Below are positions 6,030-14,292 of a stretch of DNA of 43,085 bases, one piece after another. Numbering within the stretch: the first letter of the stretch is position 1; each line of letters opens with the position of its first letter. A model generated the notes under the pieces. The model saw nothing but the letters and a program-made list of their open reading frames with translations. It ran no database searches and was not told the DNA's origin. A program made the position numbers and the translations under genes. Location of the stretch: positions 1 through 43,085 of IMG/VR virus record IMGVR_UViG_3300013772_000012; one strand, 5' to 3'. Source of the stretch: a virus.

Positions 6030-7094
6030 TCATGTTTTGATGATGTGATTACAAATAATTGTTGGTTGAACGTTAGCGTGGGGGCCATCACCGCCTGTTG
6101 AATTGGTCGGAAAGCTTGAGCCAGTCCCTTGCCATGTGTTGCCGTTAGTGCCGCCAGCGGTGGATAAATTTCCACCAGCCGTATGGGTGTGTGATGGCAT
6201 TTCCGAGGTAATGAGCGTGTGGGTTTCTGCGCCGCCTGTGGCTCCGAGCGTAGTTCCTGCGATGCCTGAGCCGCCAACCGTTATTCGGCCAGCCGCAGCA
6301 GCGCCTCCCATATCGTCCTTACCAACACCAATTCTACCGCGCTTGTCAGGTACGTTAAAAGTGGTTGAGCCATCACCCGCACCATAGGTCGTTCCTACAG
6401 CAGCAAAAAGGGCAGCATAGGTTGTGCGCGAAACAGCTTGTGCATTGGCAAAAAGATAGCCAGCAGGGGCTGTGGTTCCATAGTATTCAAGCACTGTCGC
6501 TGTTGGAACATAACTGTTTGGAGGTGCTGGTGTAGTCCAAACCGCTGTTGAAGGAGGGCCAGAAGTGGTGCATATCCAAAATTGGTTGTTTGTGGTATCC
6601 CAAACAACCGAGGCTGGAGCCGTAGAATTGCCAGCCACTACACCATTTGGGTTTCCAGCGTTGATTGGAAGTCCTGAAATCTGCAAAAGGTTGATATATG
6701 GAGAAGTTGTTGTATCGACAAAAACGAGATACTGACCTCCCTTTGGGATTACCACCGTTCCAACATTATATCCGATTGAAACATTGTGGTTTACTGTGCA
6801 TGAATTGCTTATGATCCAAAACCCGCCAACACCAGCAGGAACGTTGTAAAGAACATCGTTGGAAAGAACGCCCGTAAAGTCAAGCATGAGACTTTGATAT
6901 TGGGCCAGCGTTAAGGTTTGCGTGGTGGTCACGCCCGTAACGCTAATGGCAGATGTTGAACCCAAGGCATTGTCGAGAGTGGTCATGTTGTAATTAACAG
7001 GAGAATCCCATGACGTATAAGCGTTGCCATTCGGCAGTGTACCGCTCGTGTTGTTAAAGGTTGGTTCGACCAGACTTTTATTTACGGTAACCAT
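6030..7094 (-). CDS. tail fibre / collar-domain protein (354 aa)
   Basis: Residues about 205-255 (GYLFANAQAVSRTTYAALFA, then GAGDGSTTFNVPDKRGR) are a clear phage tail collar domain, found at fibre tips, and the C-terminus has the SHTHT and HANVQPTIICNHIIKT features that usually close such proteins, including His clusters that bind metal in related tips. The N-terminal 200 residues are beta-rich and probably attach the fibre to the tail. It is expected to recognise the host surface or decorate the tail. It lies between the long virion proteins and the lysis genes. Confidence 0.85.
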   Translation of the reverse strand: MVTVNKSLVEPTFNNTSGTLPNGNAYTSWDSPVNYNMTTLDNALGSTSAISVTGVTTTQTLTLAQYQSLMLDFTGVLSNDVLYNVPAGVGGFWIISNSCTVNHNVSIGYNVGTVVIPKGGQYLVFVDTTTSPYINLLQISGLPINAGNPNGVVAGNSTAPASVVWDTTNNQFWICTTSGPPSTAVWTTPAPPNSYVPTATVLEYYGTTAPAGYLFANAQAVSRTTYAALFAAVGTTYGAGDGSTTFNVPDKRGRIGVGKDDMGGAAAAGRITVGGSGIAGTTLGATGGAETHTLITSEMPSHTHTAGGNLSTAGGTNGNTWQGTGSSFPTNSTGGDGPHANVQPTIICNHIIKT

Positions 7095-7105
7095 GTTTTA
7101 TTCTC

Positions 7106-9043
7106 TCAAATGTGAGCATTGGCAACGGCCAGCGCTTTTGTGATTGCCTCGTCAGGAACATTAAGCAATGGACGAGTTTTAGTGCTGTGTTGTTTGCGGA
7201 TTCTTCCAACTTCACCAATCAGGCGTTCAGCTTCCTTTTCAGGATCAATGACTGAACCACCATCTTTGCGTTCAATGCGTCCGCCATTGGCTTGTGCTTG
7301 CGGGTAATTTTGAAGTTGTGAACCTTGTTCAAGCACATTGCCTTTCAGTGGAGTGATCTTCTTTGGAAGCTTAGAGAGTTTCCCAATGCCATAACTAATG
7401 TTGGCATTGACCCGTGGAGAAGATGCGGCAAGAAGGGGAAGCATTGCTGGGTTATGCATGGCAGCAAACAATGCAATTGGGCTTTCGATTGCTGTTCTTA
7501 GTTTGCTTGGGAGAACATCGTGCATTGCATGTCCTGCCAATCTATATGGGATTGTTGGGTCTTGCGCTGCCAAAGCGCCAAGGAGCGTGTCATCTCCCTT
7601 GCGGGTACTCAACATGACCTTGGCAAATTGTTTAGTGGCAGGGATCTTGTCGCTGCCTGCCTGACTCATTAGGTCTTTCGCATCGTAAATGTTTTGTTGA
7701 CTTTGTTCCATCAAAGGCTGGTAATCAGGATAAACATCAACAATGGATTTTTTAACACCATTGTAAACTCCTCCAAGTATCCTTTTTGTCGATGGGGGGA
7801 TACTGGGGCCATAAGTCATGTTTCCTATTTTCTGTTTGAGATCATCAAAGCCCTCAAGTGTATTGAACACAGAACCTACAGGTTGATTCATTAATCCTAA
7901 TTTCCCTGGGGAATTAGCCGTTGGCGGAGTTCCTCTAATTTCGGCATCAAGATCATCCAACATGGGATCGGCCATTTTATCTTTGATCATAAATGTACCA
8001 GTTGTTGGGTCAGTCGTTCGTGTTTCTTTTCTGGCCGCGTCCAAAGCGTCCGTGACATTCCCCCAATCCAGTGGTTGCAATTGACCGTTTGCAGTCAAGG
8101 CTTTTTTGCCAGCAATATAATCAGAGCTTTGTTCTTTAAGTATTCCATTAAGAGCATCACGAACAACGTTATTAGTCTGTCCCGCTGCCGCTGTGCCAGA
8201 TGTAAGCGTTTCGTTAAAGGCATCCTTAAGAACAGGATTGGTTGTGGAACCAGCGGAAGTCGCCACGTCAATCAGGTTCTTCGGAACGCCTGTGAATCCG
8301 GCCTGCATATAAGGCGCAACCTTCTTTATTGGCCACGTTAGAGGCTTCGCAACCGTTCCAGCCACACGCAAGGCGTTCTGAACCGGATCAATGGCAGAAC
8401 CAAGTTTGCCTGCCAAGGCTCCAGCTTTACCGAGCATTCCGGGGGCTTTGGCCAACATGCCTTCACCGCCTGTTAGAACTGTGGCTGCATCCATGAGTGG
8501 CTCAATTGGGCCTTTTGTCATCAGCTCTTTTTTCAAGCCAGAAGTATCACCACTCAAAAGACCGCCGTAAGTATCTTTGTAATGTTGGCCTATGGCATTG
8601 ACAAGCGATTCGGTTTTGGCTTTTTCAGCAGGGTCTTGTTGAACGCCAAGATAGCCTTCAGCTTTTGACGCAAGACCAGAACCAATTTTGCCAAAATTCC
8701 CAACAGTTTCTGATATATTATATGGGTTTAGAGTGTGCCCTATCCCCTGGACAGTTTCAACAAATTGCTTTGGTGCCAATTTTGCTGTCGCTGGCAAGAC
8801 ATCTGTAAGCCATCCCTTGCTAGCATAATCAGTATTGTCTGGTGATTTTGCTTCATCTGAAGCAGTAGGAGCCGATGAATTTGCGTCTTTCGAGGGAGTT
8901 CCTTTTTCTGTCGCACCAAACGTAAAATTATCACTTGCGCCAGCGTCTGTACCAGCGTCTGGCTGATCGCCAGCAGGTTGAGTGCCGCTTCCAAACGAAA
9001 AATTGTCAGATGTGGCATCAGGAGAAGTGTCAGTATTACCCAC
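7106..9043 (-). CDS. large virion-associated protein, possible ejection protein (about 645 aa)
   Basis: I prefer the GTG at 9043, which has GGAGG five bases upstream; an ATG four codons earlier (9055) is possible but poorly placed. The first 90 residues are low-complexity Ser/Thr/Asp/Gly with repeats of DNF(S/T)FG. The middle is Ala/Gly/Lys-rich helical sequence (LAKAPGMLGKAGALAGKLGS), and the C-terminus has ANGGRIERKDGGSV, the GG-motif shared with other late proteins here. It overlaps the end of the 1227-residue virion protein, and the pair resembles internal or ejection proteins of short-tailed phages. The specific role is inference. Confidence 0.6.
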   Translation of the reverse strand: MGNTDTSPDATSDNFSFGSGTQPAGDQPDAGTDAGASDNFTFGATEKGTPSKDANSSAPTASDEAKSPDNTDYASKGWLTDVLPATAKLAPKQFVETVQGIGHTLNPYNISETVGNFGKIGSGLASKAEGYLGVQQDPAEKAKTESLVNAIGQHYKDTYGGLLSGDTSGLKKELMTKGPIEPLMDAATVLTGGEGMLAKAPGMLGKAGALAGKLGSAIDPVQNALRVAGTVAKPLTWPIKKVAPYMQAGFTGVPKNLIDVATSAGSTTNPVLKDAFNETLTSGTAAAGQTNNVVRDALNGILKEQSSDYIAGKKALTANGQLQPLDWGNVTDALDAARKETRTTDPTTGTFMIKDKMADPMLDDLDAEIRGTPPTANSPGKLGLMNQPVGSVFNTLEGFDDLKQKIGNMTYGPSIPPSTKRILGGVYNGVKKSIVDVYPDYQPLMEQSQQNIYDAKDLMSQAGSDKIPATKQFAKVMLSTRKGDDTLLGALAAQDPTIPYRLAGHAMHDVLPSKLRTAIESPIALFAAMHNPAMLPLLAASSPRVNANISYGIGKLSKLPKKITPLKGNVLEQGSQLQNYPQAQANGGRIERKDGGSVIDPEKEAERLIGEVGRIRKQHSTKTRPLLNVPDEAITKALAVANAHI

Positions 9044-12000
9044 CTTTGCCTCCATTAAAATATCTCAGCACATCAGGCGATTCTTTGCCGTATCTCGCTA
9101 TCATCCCTTTGATGAATTGAGGTGAAACATTTCCTGCATTTTTTGATATGTAACCAAAAGTCGTTTGCGGAACGCCGTTAATCACCACTGGGTTACCATT
9201 ATTCATCACAGGATCATTGAACATTTTTTCGAGAATTTGTTGATCTTTTGCAAGACGTGGTTGTTCATATTTGTTAAAGGCTTGCTTGAACCCATCGCCA
9301 GATACAGCTGATTGATTGGGTTGCAGACCATATTTCTGTTCGCCTGCTGCGCGGTAGCGTCCGCCCATTTCATCTTCATCAATTGACCTTTGGTTTAACA
9401 CTAAAGTGCTTGCAACGGTCTTGGCTTGGCCTGCTTTCGATAAATGATCTGAAGGGAAGGCCGTCAGCATATTTGACAAAGCAGTTACGCTTGGAGAGGC
9501 CTGTCCTGAATTTGCGGCCAACGCCGTAAGCTTCTTGACTTCTTCAACATTGGCAACCCCACTGGAATCGAAGATTGGGCCAAGGCCAATTTGCTGCGCA
9601 AGATCATTAACATTCTTGCGAAACGGCAGAAGAGTTTCAGAAGAAATCGGGCCACTGAAATTGGCTGGCAAATCTGCAAGGCTTCCCGTTAAGGCTAGAA
9701 GTTGTGGTGTTGCTGCCCTAGCGCCATCTGCACTTTTGCGCGTTTCCTCAAATGGAGCGTTTGTTTCTGGGTTCTTCGCCAATGCTTCAGCTGAAGTTCC
9801 ACCAACGCGAGGGCCATTCTGATCAACAAGCTTATCTAATTCAGGCGGAAGATTGCTGCCTTGAGATTGGTTTGCTGAGGGAGTTGTAACTTGGCCTTGG
9901 TTGGCCGCATTTACATCTGTTGGTGAGCCAGCACCTGCTGTTGGGATGCTTGGAATGACTGACGGATTAACCGCACTTGTTGATTGGCTGAGCGTTGCTG
10001 GCCGTCTAGCAAGGTTCCATTGCGAAAGTGTCATTGTGCCGTTTGGCATCAACACAGTTGGAATACCTGCCGCGTTCATATAAACATCGCCCTGCTGCAC
10101 TTTTTGTTGGTTTTGACCAGCGATGGCTTGTGAGTTTGCAATATCGGCCTGCAATTTTGGATAAGTTGCATAGGAATCTGCTGCTGCGCCAGCGCCTTGC
10201 AATAATGCCGTGCCAAGATAGCGGCTTGGCGAAGATGCCATTGCTCCGATGCCTTTTAATAGAGGCACAAGAAGGTCTTTGTTTTTATCGAGGAAATTTC
10301 TTGCTCCCGCAAGTCCAGTTGGTTGCTGGGTTTGATCTCCCGTTGGTGTGATTGACGCGCCGCCAAGTCCAGCAGAGTTTTGGCTTGGTGGATTCTGAGA
10401 GTTAGAAGATGCCACAAGGCCAGCCGAAAGTGGCCCTTGATTTGAGGACGAAGATGCAACACTTGATGGATCGGCCCCGCTGGCAATCTTTTGATTGTCT
10501 GCAATACGGTTCATCCATCCTTTGCTATTGTCAACCTGTCCGTCTTTTACTTGCTTTGTTGAGATATTCTGTAAATGCCCTGCTACAATACTGAAAAACT
10601 TATTTTGATCGCCGCCAGATTGGTCAAGCGCCTGCTTGGCAATAGTTGGATTGAGCATTGATAAATCAACATAAGCCGCCGCAAAATTGGGCCCATATTT
10701 TTGGGCGAGTTGATCTCCACCTTGAGAGTCATACCAATTCTTCTGGGCAACCGCGATGTTGTTTGGGGTTACATCATTTAAGGATCGAATGTTTGGATTG
10801 ACGGCTTGATACTGCTTCAGGTTGAAGCCTGCCAAAGTGCCACCATTCGGATCACTATGGTTAATTCCAAGCCCTTCATGGTTTAACGCATGTTCACTAA
10901 ATATTGTGAAAGCATCGCCTTTCGATTGAACGGTTGGAACTGGGCTCATGGTTTTTGGGCCAGTCATACCCGTGGGCTGCAATCCGGCTGCTTTTTGCGG
11001 AACAGGTGGTTGATTATCAGTAATCAATGGATATTGTGACAAGTCACTCGTAAGCGCTGGCGAAAAGCCATTGGCAGGCGGTACAGAGGGCGCTGGAGCG
11101 GTTATTGATGCTTGTGGTGGGGAAGATGGCGCGTCTGGCACTACCCCAGCAGAAGGGCTTGGTGGTGGCGTGGCGGGGGCTTCTTCTGTCAATCCGTTAT
11201 TCCAAATGGATGAAGCAGCCTTAGCATCCTTGCCGCGCACCAATAAGTTCGCAATATCCGAGCCTAGGCCAGTGCGCCATTGTCTTGCTGGAGGTAATGG
11301 CTGGGCAAGAGGATCAACGGGCGCATCTTCTGTTGTTGTTGCTACTGGAGGCGGTGAATTAGATGCTTCTGTTGAGGGCGGCAACCCATTTGACCAATCA
11401 TAAACTGGTACGCCACCATCATCAAATCCTGCACGGCCACCCGATGCAAGTCCGGGGATCAATTTTGCAATGCTTGCTATTCCTGAAAGCAATCCGCCAA
11501 TGCCACTACTCTTTTGGCCATTGGAAGACGGCGCAACTGCCAATTGAGGTGTTTGTGAAGGCGTGTTGTCAGGAACATAGCTTGCGCCCATATTACTATC
11601 ATCATAAGGCAACCCGCCCGTTGCTAGGCCTGCACGAACTGTGCCACCTTTGGCGTAAAACGAACTTGGCGCAGAAGAAAATATATTTTTTGCAGCCTGC
11701 CAATCAGTAGGAGCGTTGTTTGCAATGTGGGCGATGTTTGAAGTCGCGGCAAGAACGTTTGCCATATGATCACGATTGAATTGTGGCTGAGCGGTCATAA
11801 GATGGCCTACAGGAAGATTTGCACCCGGAACATAGCCAGACAAGCCTGGATTGGCCGCACCAGCGCCGTAAGCCCCGCCATTTGGATTTAAGCCAGTGTT
11901 TAATCCCGCTGCCCATGGGGAATAATCCGCTGGTTGGCCACCTCCTGCTAGACCTGCACGTGGTTCCACTGTGCCGCCATCCGCAAAGCCAGAGAAAAAG

Positions 12001-12719
12001 CCTGCTGGCTGTGTTGTGGTTGTAGTTGAACCGGAATTTGCACCAGTGCCCTCAGCGATATTGGCTTGGAATTGTGCCGTCTGGAATGGATAGGCTTGTT
12101 TCTGTTCGTATTGATTGTAGAGCGCAGTCTTACCAGCTTGGTCAGTCTGTTGTTGAACTTGGCCAGCCGCAACTTCCGCCTGTCCAACACCTGCCTGACG
12201 GGCAAGATCAGCCTGACGCGCCGCAAGATCAGCCCCTTGCTGCTGCTGGGCAGTGCCTTGCGCTTGAGTAAATCCAGTGTTGAAAATGTTGCTAATAGCA
12301 CTAGCCGATGCGAGTTTCTGTTGTCGATCAAGATTTGCCGCCGCAACACCTGACCGATCTCCAAAAGCAGCACCCGAACCAGCGGCATTACCCAATTGGC
12401 CAGACATTTCCTGTTCATTTTGTTGCGTAAGCAAATCCATTGTGGATTTGGCAACATCGTTAACATAGGGGCTCATGTATTTGTTAACATCAAGAGTGCC
12501 TAGCCCCGCAGAGCCTCCCGCACCTGAAATATCTGACATGCCTTTTTGTTCTGTGGAATTTGTCCCTGCAACAAAATCATTAGGGTCACTGGAATAGGAT
12601 TGAAACGGCGTTGCCGCTACAGTGGCAGCATTGTTATTTACAGTGTTGTATCTCGCCAGAACTTCTGGTGGAATAGTGACCTGAGACGTTGTTGTTTGAT
12701 TTTTACCGCCGCCACACAT
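9036..12719 (-). CDS. 1227-residue virion protein with GH108-like muramidase domain
   Basis: Begins MCGGGKNQ at ATG 12719, sharing bases with the stop of the GNAT-like gene (TAATG). The first 250 residues are Gln/Ala-rich and helical. Three FADGGTV-type motifs follow (about residues 246, 360 and 430), then Pro-rich linkers. Residues about 600-750 resemble the GH108 lysozyme family: SEHALNHEGLGINHSDPNGG (Glu in HEG is the expected catalytic residue), then AAYVDLSMLNP, and GWMNRI near the end. A long helical tail follows. In known short-tailed phages such proteins are ejected and open the peptidoglycan during DNA entry. It is the largest gene in the window, flanked by other virion proteins. Confidence 0.75.
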   Translation of the reverse strand: MCGGGKNQTTTSQVTIPPEVLARYNTVNNNAATVAATPFQSYSSDPNDFVAGTNSTEQKGMSDISGAGGSAGLGTLDVNKYMSPYVNDVAKSTMDLLTQQNEQEMSGQLGNAAGSGAAFGDRSGVAAANLDRQQKLASASAISNIFNTGFTQAQGTAQQQQGADLAARQADLARQAGVGQAEVAAGQVQQQTDQAGKTALYNQYEQKQAYPFQTAQFQANIAEGTGANSGSTTTTTQPAGFFSGFADGGTVEPRAGLAGGGQPADYSPWAAGLNTGLNPNGGAYGAGAANPGLSGYVPGANLPVGHLMTAQPQFNRDHMANVLAATSNIAHIANNAPTDWQAAKNIFSSAPSSFYAKGGTVRAGLATGGLPYDDSNMGASYVPDNTPSQTPQLAVAPSSNGQKSSGIGGLLSGIASIAKLIPGLASGGRAGFDDGGVPVYDWSNGLPPSTEASNSPPPVATTTEDAPVDPLAQPLPPARQWRTGLGSDIANLLVRGKDAKAASSIWNNGLTEEAPATPPPSPSAGVVPDAPSSPPQASITAPAPSVPPANGFSPALTSDLSQYPLITDNQPPVPQKAAGLQPTGMTGPKTMSPVPTVQSKGDAFTIFSEHALNHEGLGINHSDPNGGTLAGFNLKQYQAVNPNIRSLNDVTPNNIAVAQKNWYDSQGGDQLAQKYGPNFAAAYVDLSMLNPTIAKQALDQSGGDQNKFFSIVAGHLQNISTKQVKDGQVDNSKGWMNRIADNQKIASGADPSSVASSSSNQGPLSAGLVASSNSQNPPSQNSAGLGGASITPTGDQTQQPTGLAGARNFLDKNKDLLVPLLKGIGAMASSPSRYLGTALLQGAGAAADSYATYPKLQADIANSQAIAGQNQQKVQQGDVYMNAAGIPTVLMPNGTMTLSQWNLARRPATLSQSTSAVNPSVIPSIPTAGAGSPTDVNAANQGQVTTPSANQSQGSNLPPELDKLVDQNGPRVGGTSAEALAKNPETNAPFEETRKSADGARAATPQLLALTGSLADLPANFSGPISSETLLPFRKNVNDLAQQIGLGPIFDSSGVANVEEVKKLTALAANSGQASPSVTALSNMLTAFPSDHLSKAGQAKTVASTLVLNQRSIDEDEMGGRYRAAGEQKYGLQPNQSAVSGDGFKQAFNKYEQPRLAKDQQILEKMFNDPVMNNGNPVVINGVPQTTFGYISKNAGNVSPQFIKGMIARYGKESPDVLRYFNGGKGG

Positions 12720-13264
12720 TATTCCACCCCAATCAAATAATCGTCTTTTCCGATGTCACTTTGGTCAAGCCCTGTTTCTCCGCCGTAAAGGAAATAAACT
12801 CCAGCAGGCGCTCCAAACATTCGCTCATAAAGCTTCATTTTCCCTTTGGTGCGTTCATTACTCAAAACCCCAATCATCAAGGGCAAATTCAATTCTCTTG
12901 AAGCTTGCTTTGAAAACTCACAAAGTCTGCGAGCGCGGCCACCTTTTGCGGCGCGAAATTCAGGCAAAACAAACACAACTTTTTCTTCGAGAACGGGCTC
13001 TTGAGAATACCACAATGCGCCTACAGTCAAAAGTATTGCGCCTTCAATCGGTTTATCGGGTTCTCCCACAATCCCAACAATGCCAGATTGACAATTTAAT
13101 GCGTTCCAGAAAAGTTCTAGGAGTTTCAGCCGATCCGGCAACACAACCGCATTGTCCTTGGCAGCGGCTTCTGCCCATGCCATCATTCCATCGAGATCAT
13201 CAGGGGTTCCTGTTCTGACTTCTATGATGGGTCTGTCTAACATCGACATTGCTCGTGTTTCCAT
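12719..13264 (-). CDS. GNAT-like acetyltransferase family protein (181 aa)
   Basis: The fold pattern is GNAT-like: an N-terminal strand with VRTGTPDDLDGMMAWAEAAA, a central strand EKVVFVLPEFRAAKGGRARR with the R-x-x-G/A-like acetyl-CoA loop, and a C-terminal KMKLYERMFGAPAGVYFLY segment. Similar proteins sit among the virion genes of several short-tailed phages, where their substrate is not known. Start choice among three close methionines (METRAMSM) is uncertain; the first has a weak GAAG upstream. It lies immediately before the muramidase-bearing virion protein. Confidence 0.65.
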   Translation of the reverse strand: METRAMSMLDRPIIEVRTGTPDDLDGMMAWAEAAAKDNAVVLPDRLKLLELFWNALNCQSGIVGIVGEPDKPIEGAILLTVGALWYSQEPVLEEKVVFVLPEFRAAKGGRARRLCEFSKQASRELNLPLMIGVLSNERTKGKMKLYERMFGAPAGVYFLYGGETGLDQSDIGKDDYLIGVE

Positions 13265-13270
13265 TTGCTT

Positions 13271-13864
13271 TTACTTCGGGCCGGGGAGCTTAGAAAGAGT
13301 TTTTATAACATGTTTTCGATATTGTTTAACAAAGGCAGCAAGGATTTTGTGGCCAAGATCAATGTCTCCTTTGCCGCAATATTGGCATTCTTCCGGTGTT
13401 ATAACATATTCGCCGCCCGCTGCAATGATCGGAACGCCATCAACCGCTCCACCATCGGCGCGGCGGGCTGAATAGGGCGAGCCTTCTCCAAAGTAAGGGA
13501 GGCCATTGCCAGAATAGGGCAGACCGTTACCACCATAAGGAACGCCTTTTCCTTTGTAAGGCAGCCCATCGCCACTATATGGCAAAGCATCTTTGGAATG
13601 GTGGACTTCGGTTTTAAGCGGAGGTGTCGAAAAAAGCGACTTGGCAACTTTAAAGCCAGCCATTGAATTGCCTTCGCCCATGGCAGAAATAATATCCGCT
13701 GGAATGACGTAAGAGCCGCTCTTGACGTGCATGGGAAGATGATCGGTACGTCCCGCTACGTTGGAATGAATAGCGCCTTTATGGATTTTAGATGAAACCT
13801 GCCCACCATGCGCCCTGAGTTCACGCACTGTATTTAGTGCGTCTCTAACCGCCTGCTTTTCCAT
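13271..13864 (-). CDS. virion-region protein with tandem LPYxGxG repeats (197 aa)
   Basis: I use ATG 13864 (MEKQAVRDALNTV), which overlaps the upstream stop as TGATG; the frame continues upstream but there runs antiparallel to the neighbour's coding sequence. Residues about 90-130 hold seven copies of a hexapeptide PYxGxG (ALPYSGDG, LPYKGKG, VPYGGNG, LPYSGNG, LPYFGEG), likely an extended turn-rich structure. Then come RADGGAVDG and VPIIAAGGEYVITPEECQYCG, a Cys pair, and a basic helical end. The GG-A-V motif links it to other late proteins here. Function unknown, structural by position. Confidence 0.6.
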   Translation of the reverse strand: MEKQAVRDALNTVRELRAHGGQVSSKIHKGAIHSNVAGRTDHLPMHVKSGSYVIPADIISAMGEGNSMAGFKVAKSLFSTPPLKTEVHHSKDALPYSGDGLPYKGKGVPYGGNGLPYSGNGLPYFGEGSPYSARRADGGAVDGVPIIAAGGEYVITPEECQYCGKGDIDLGHKILAAFVKQYRKHVIKTLSKLPGPK

Positions 13865-14292
13865 CACCCGCGCCCTCCCGTGATGTGAATTGTTAGAGTT
13901 GTCGCAGAACCAATGGCTTGAATTGTATCGCCAGTTTGAATTACCTGCCCACCTTTCCATTGAAAGGTCGTGTTGGCCGCTACCGAAACCGTCCCGAACA
14001 AAGCATTGCTAGCCGCTGCGGTTCCACCAGACGGAACAAGATAAACCGAATAGGTCAATGCGCCTGCGCTCGTATTGGCAATTTCAATGTCAGTCACAGT
14101 GTATTGTCGCCCAGCCTGAACCGTGAATAGCGTCGAAGTTGAAGTTGTCATTGCACCACGAAACAGCAATTCGCCTTTGGTGAACAAAAACTGATTGCCC
14201 AAATAAGTGGCAACGGTATTGATCGCAACAACGCCATTTTTAAGCGTTGTGAGAGAGGTGTTGTCACTGGTTTGGTTTGAGTTATCAGCCAT
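13864..14292 (-). CDS. beta-rich structural protein (142 aa)
   Basis: Start at 14292 (MADNSNQTSDNTSLTTL), overlapping the stop of the 854-residue protein as TGATG. Sequence is alternating strands rich in Thr, Val and Gly (FTVQAGRQYTVTDIEIANTS, FQWKGGQVIQTGDTI), typical of a small beta-sandwich virion or tail protein. No catalytic or membrane features. Its place between two tail-region genes supports a structural role. Confidence 0.6.
   Translation of the reverse strand: MADNSNQTSDNTSLTTLKNGVVAINTVATYLGNQFLFTKGELLFRGAMTTSTSTLFTVQAGRQYTVTDIEIANTSAGALTYSVYLVPSGGTAAASNALFGTVSVAANTTFQWKGGQVIQTGDTIQAIGSATTLTIHITGGRG

Noticed and set aside
9535-9822. Rightward open frames opposite the muramidase-bearing virion protein
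   Set aside because: Composition mirrors the Ala/Ser/Gly codons of the opposite strand and no ribosome site is present.
13480-13600. Repeats resembling a CRISPR or minisatellite array
   Set aside because: The repeats are 18-21 bases, in frame with a coding gene, and encode PYxGxG with no spacers of constant length.
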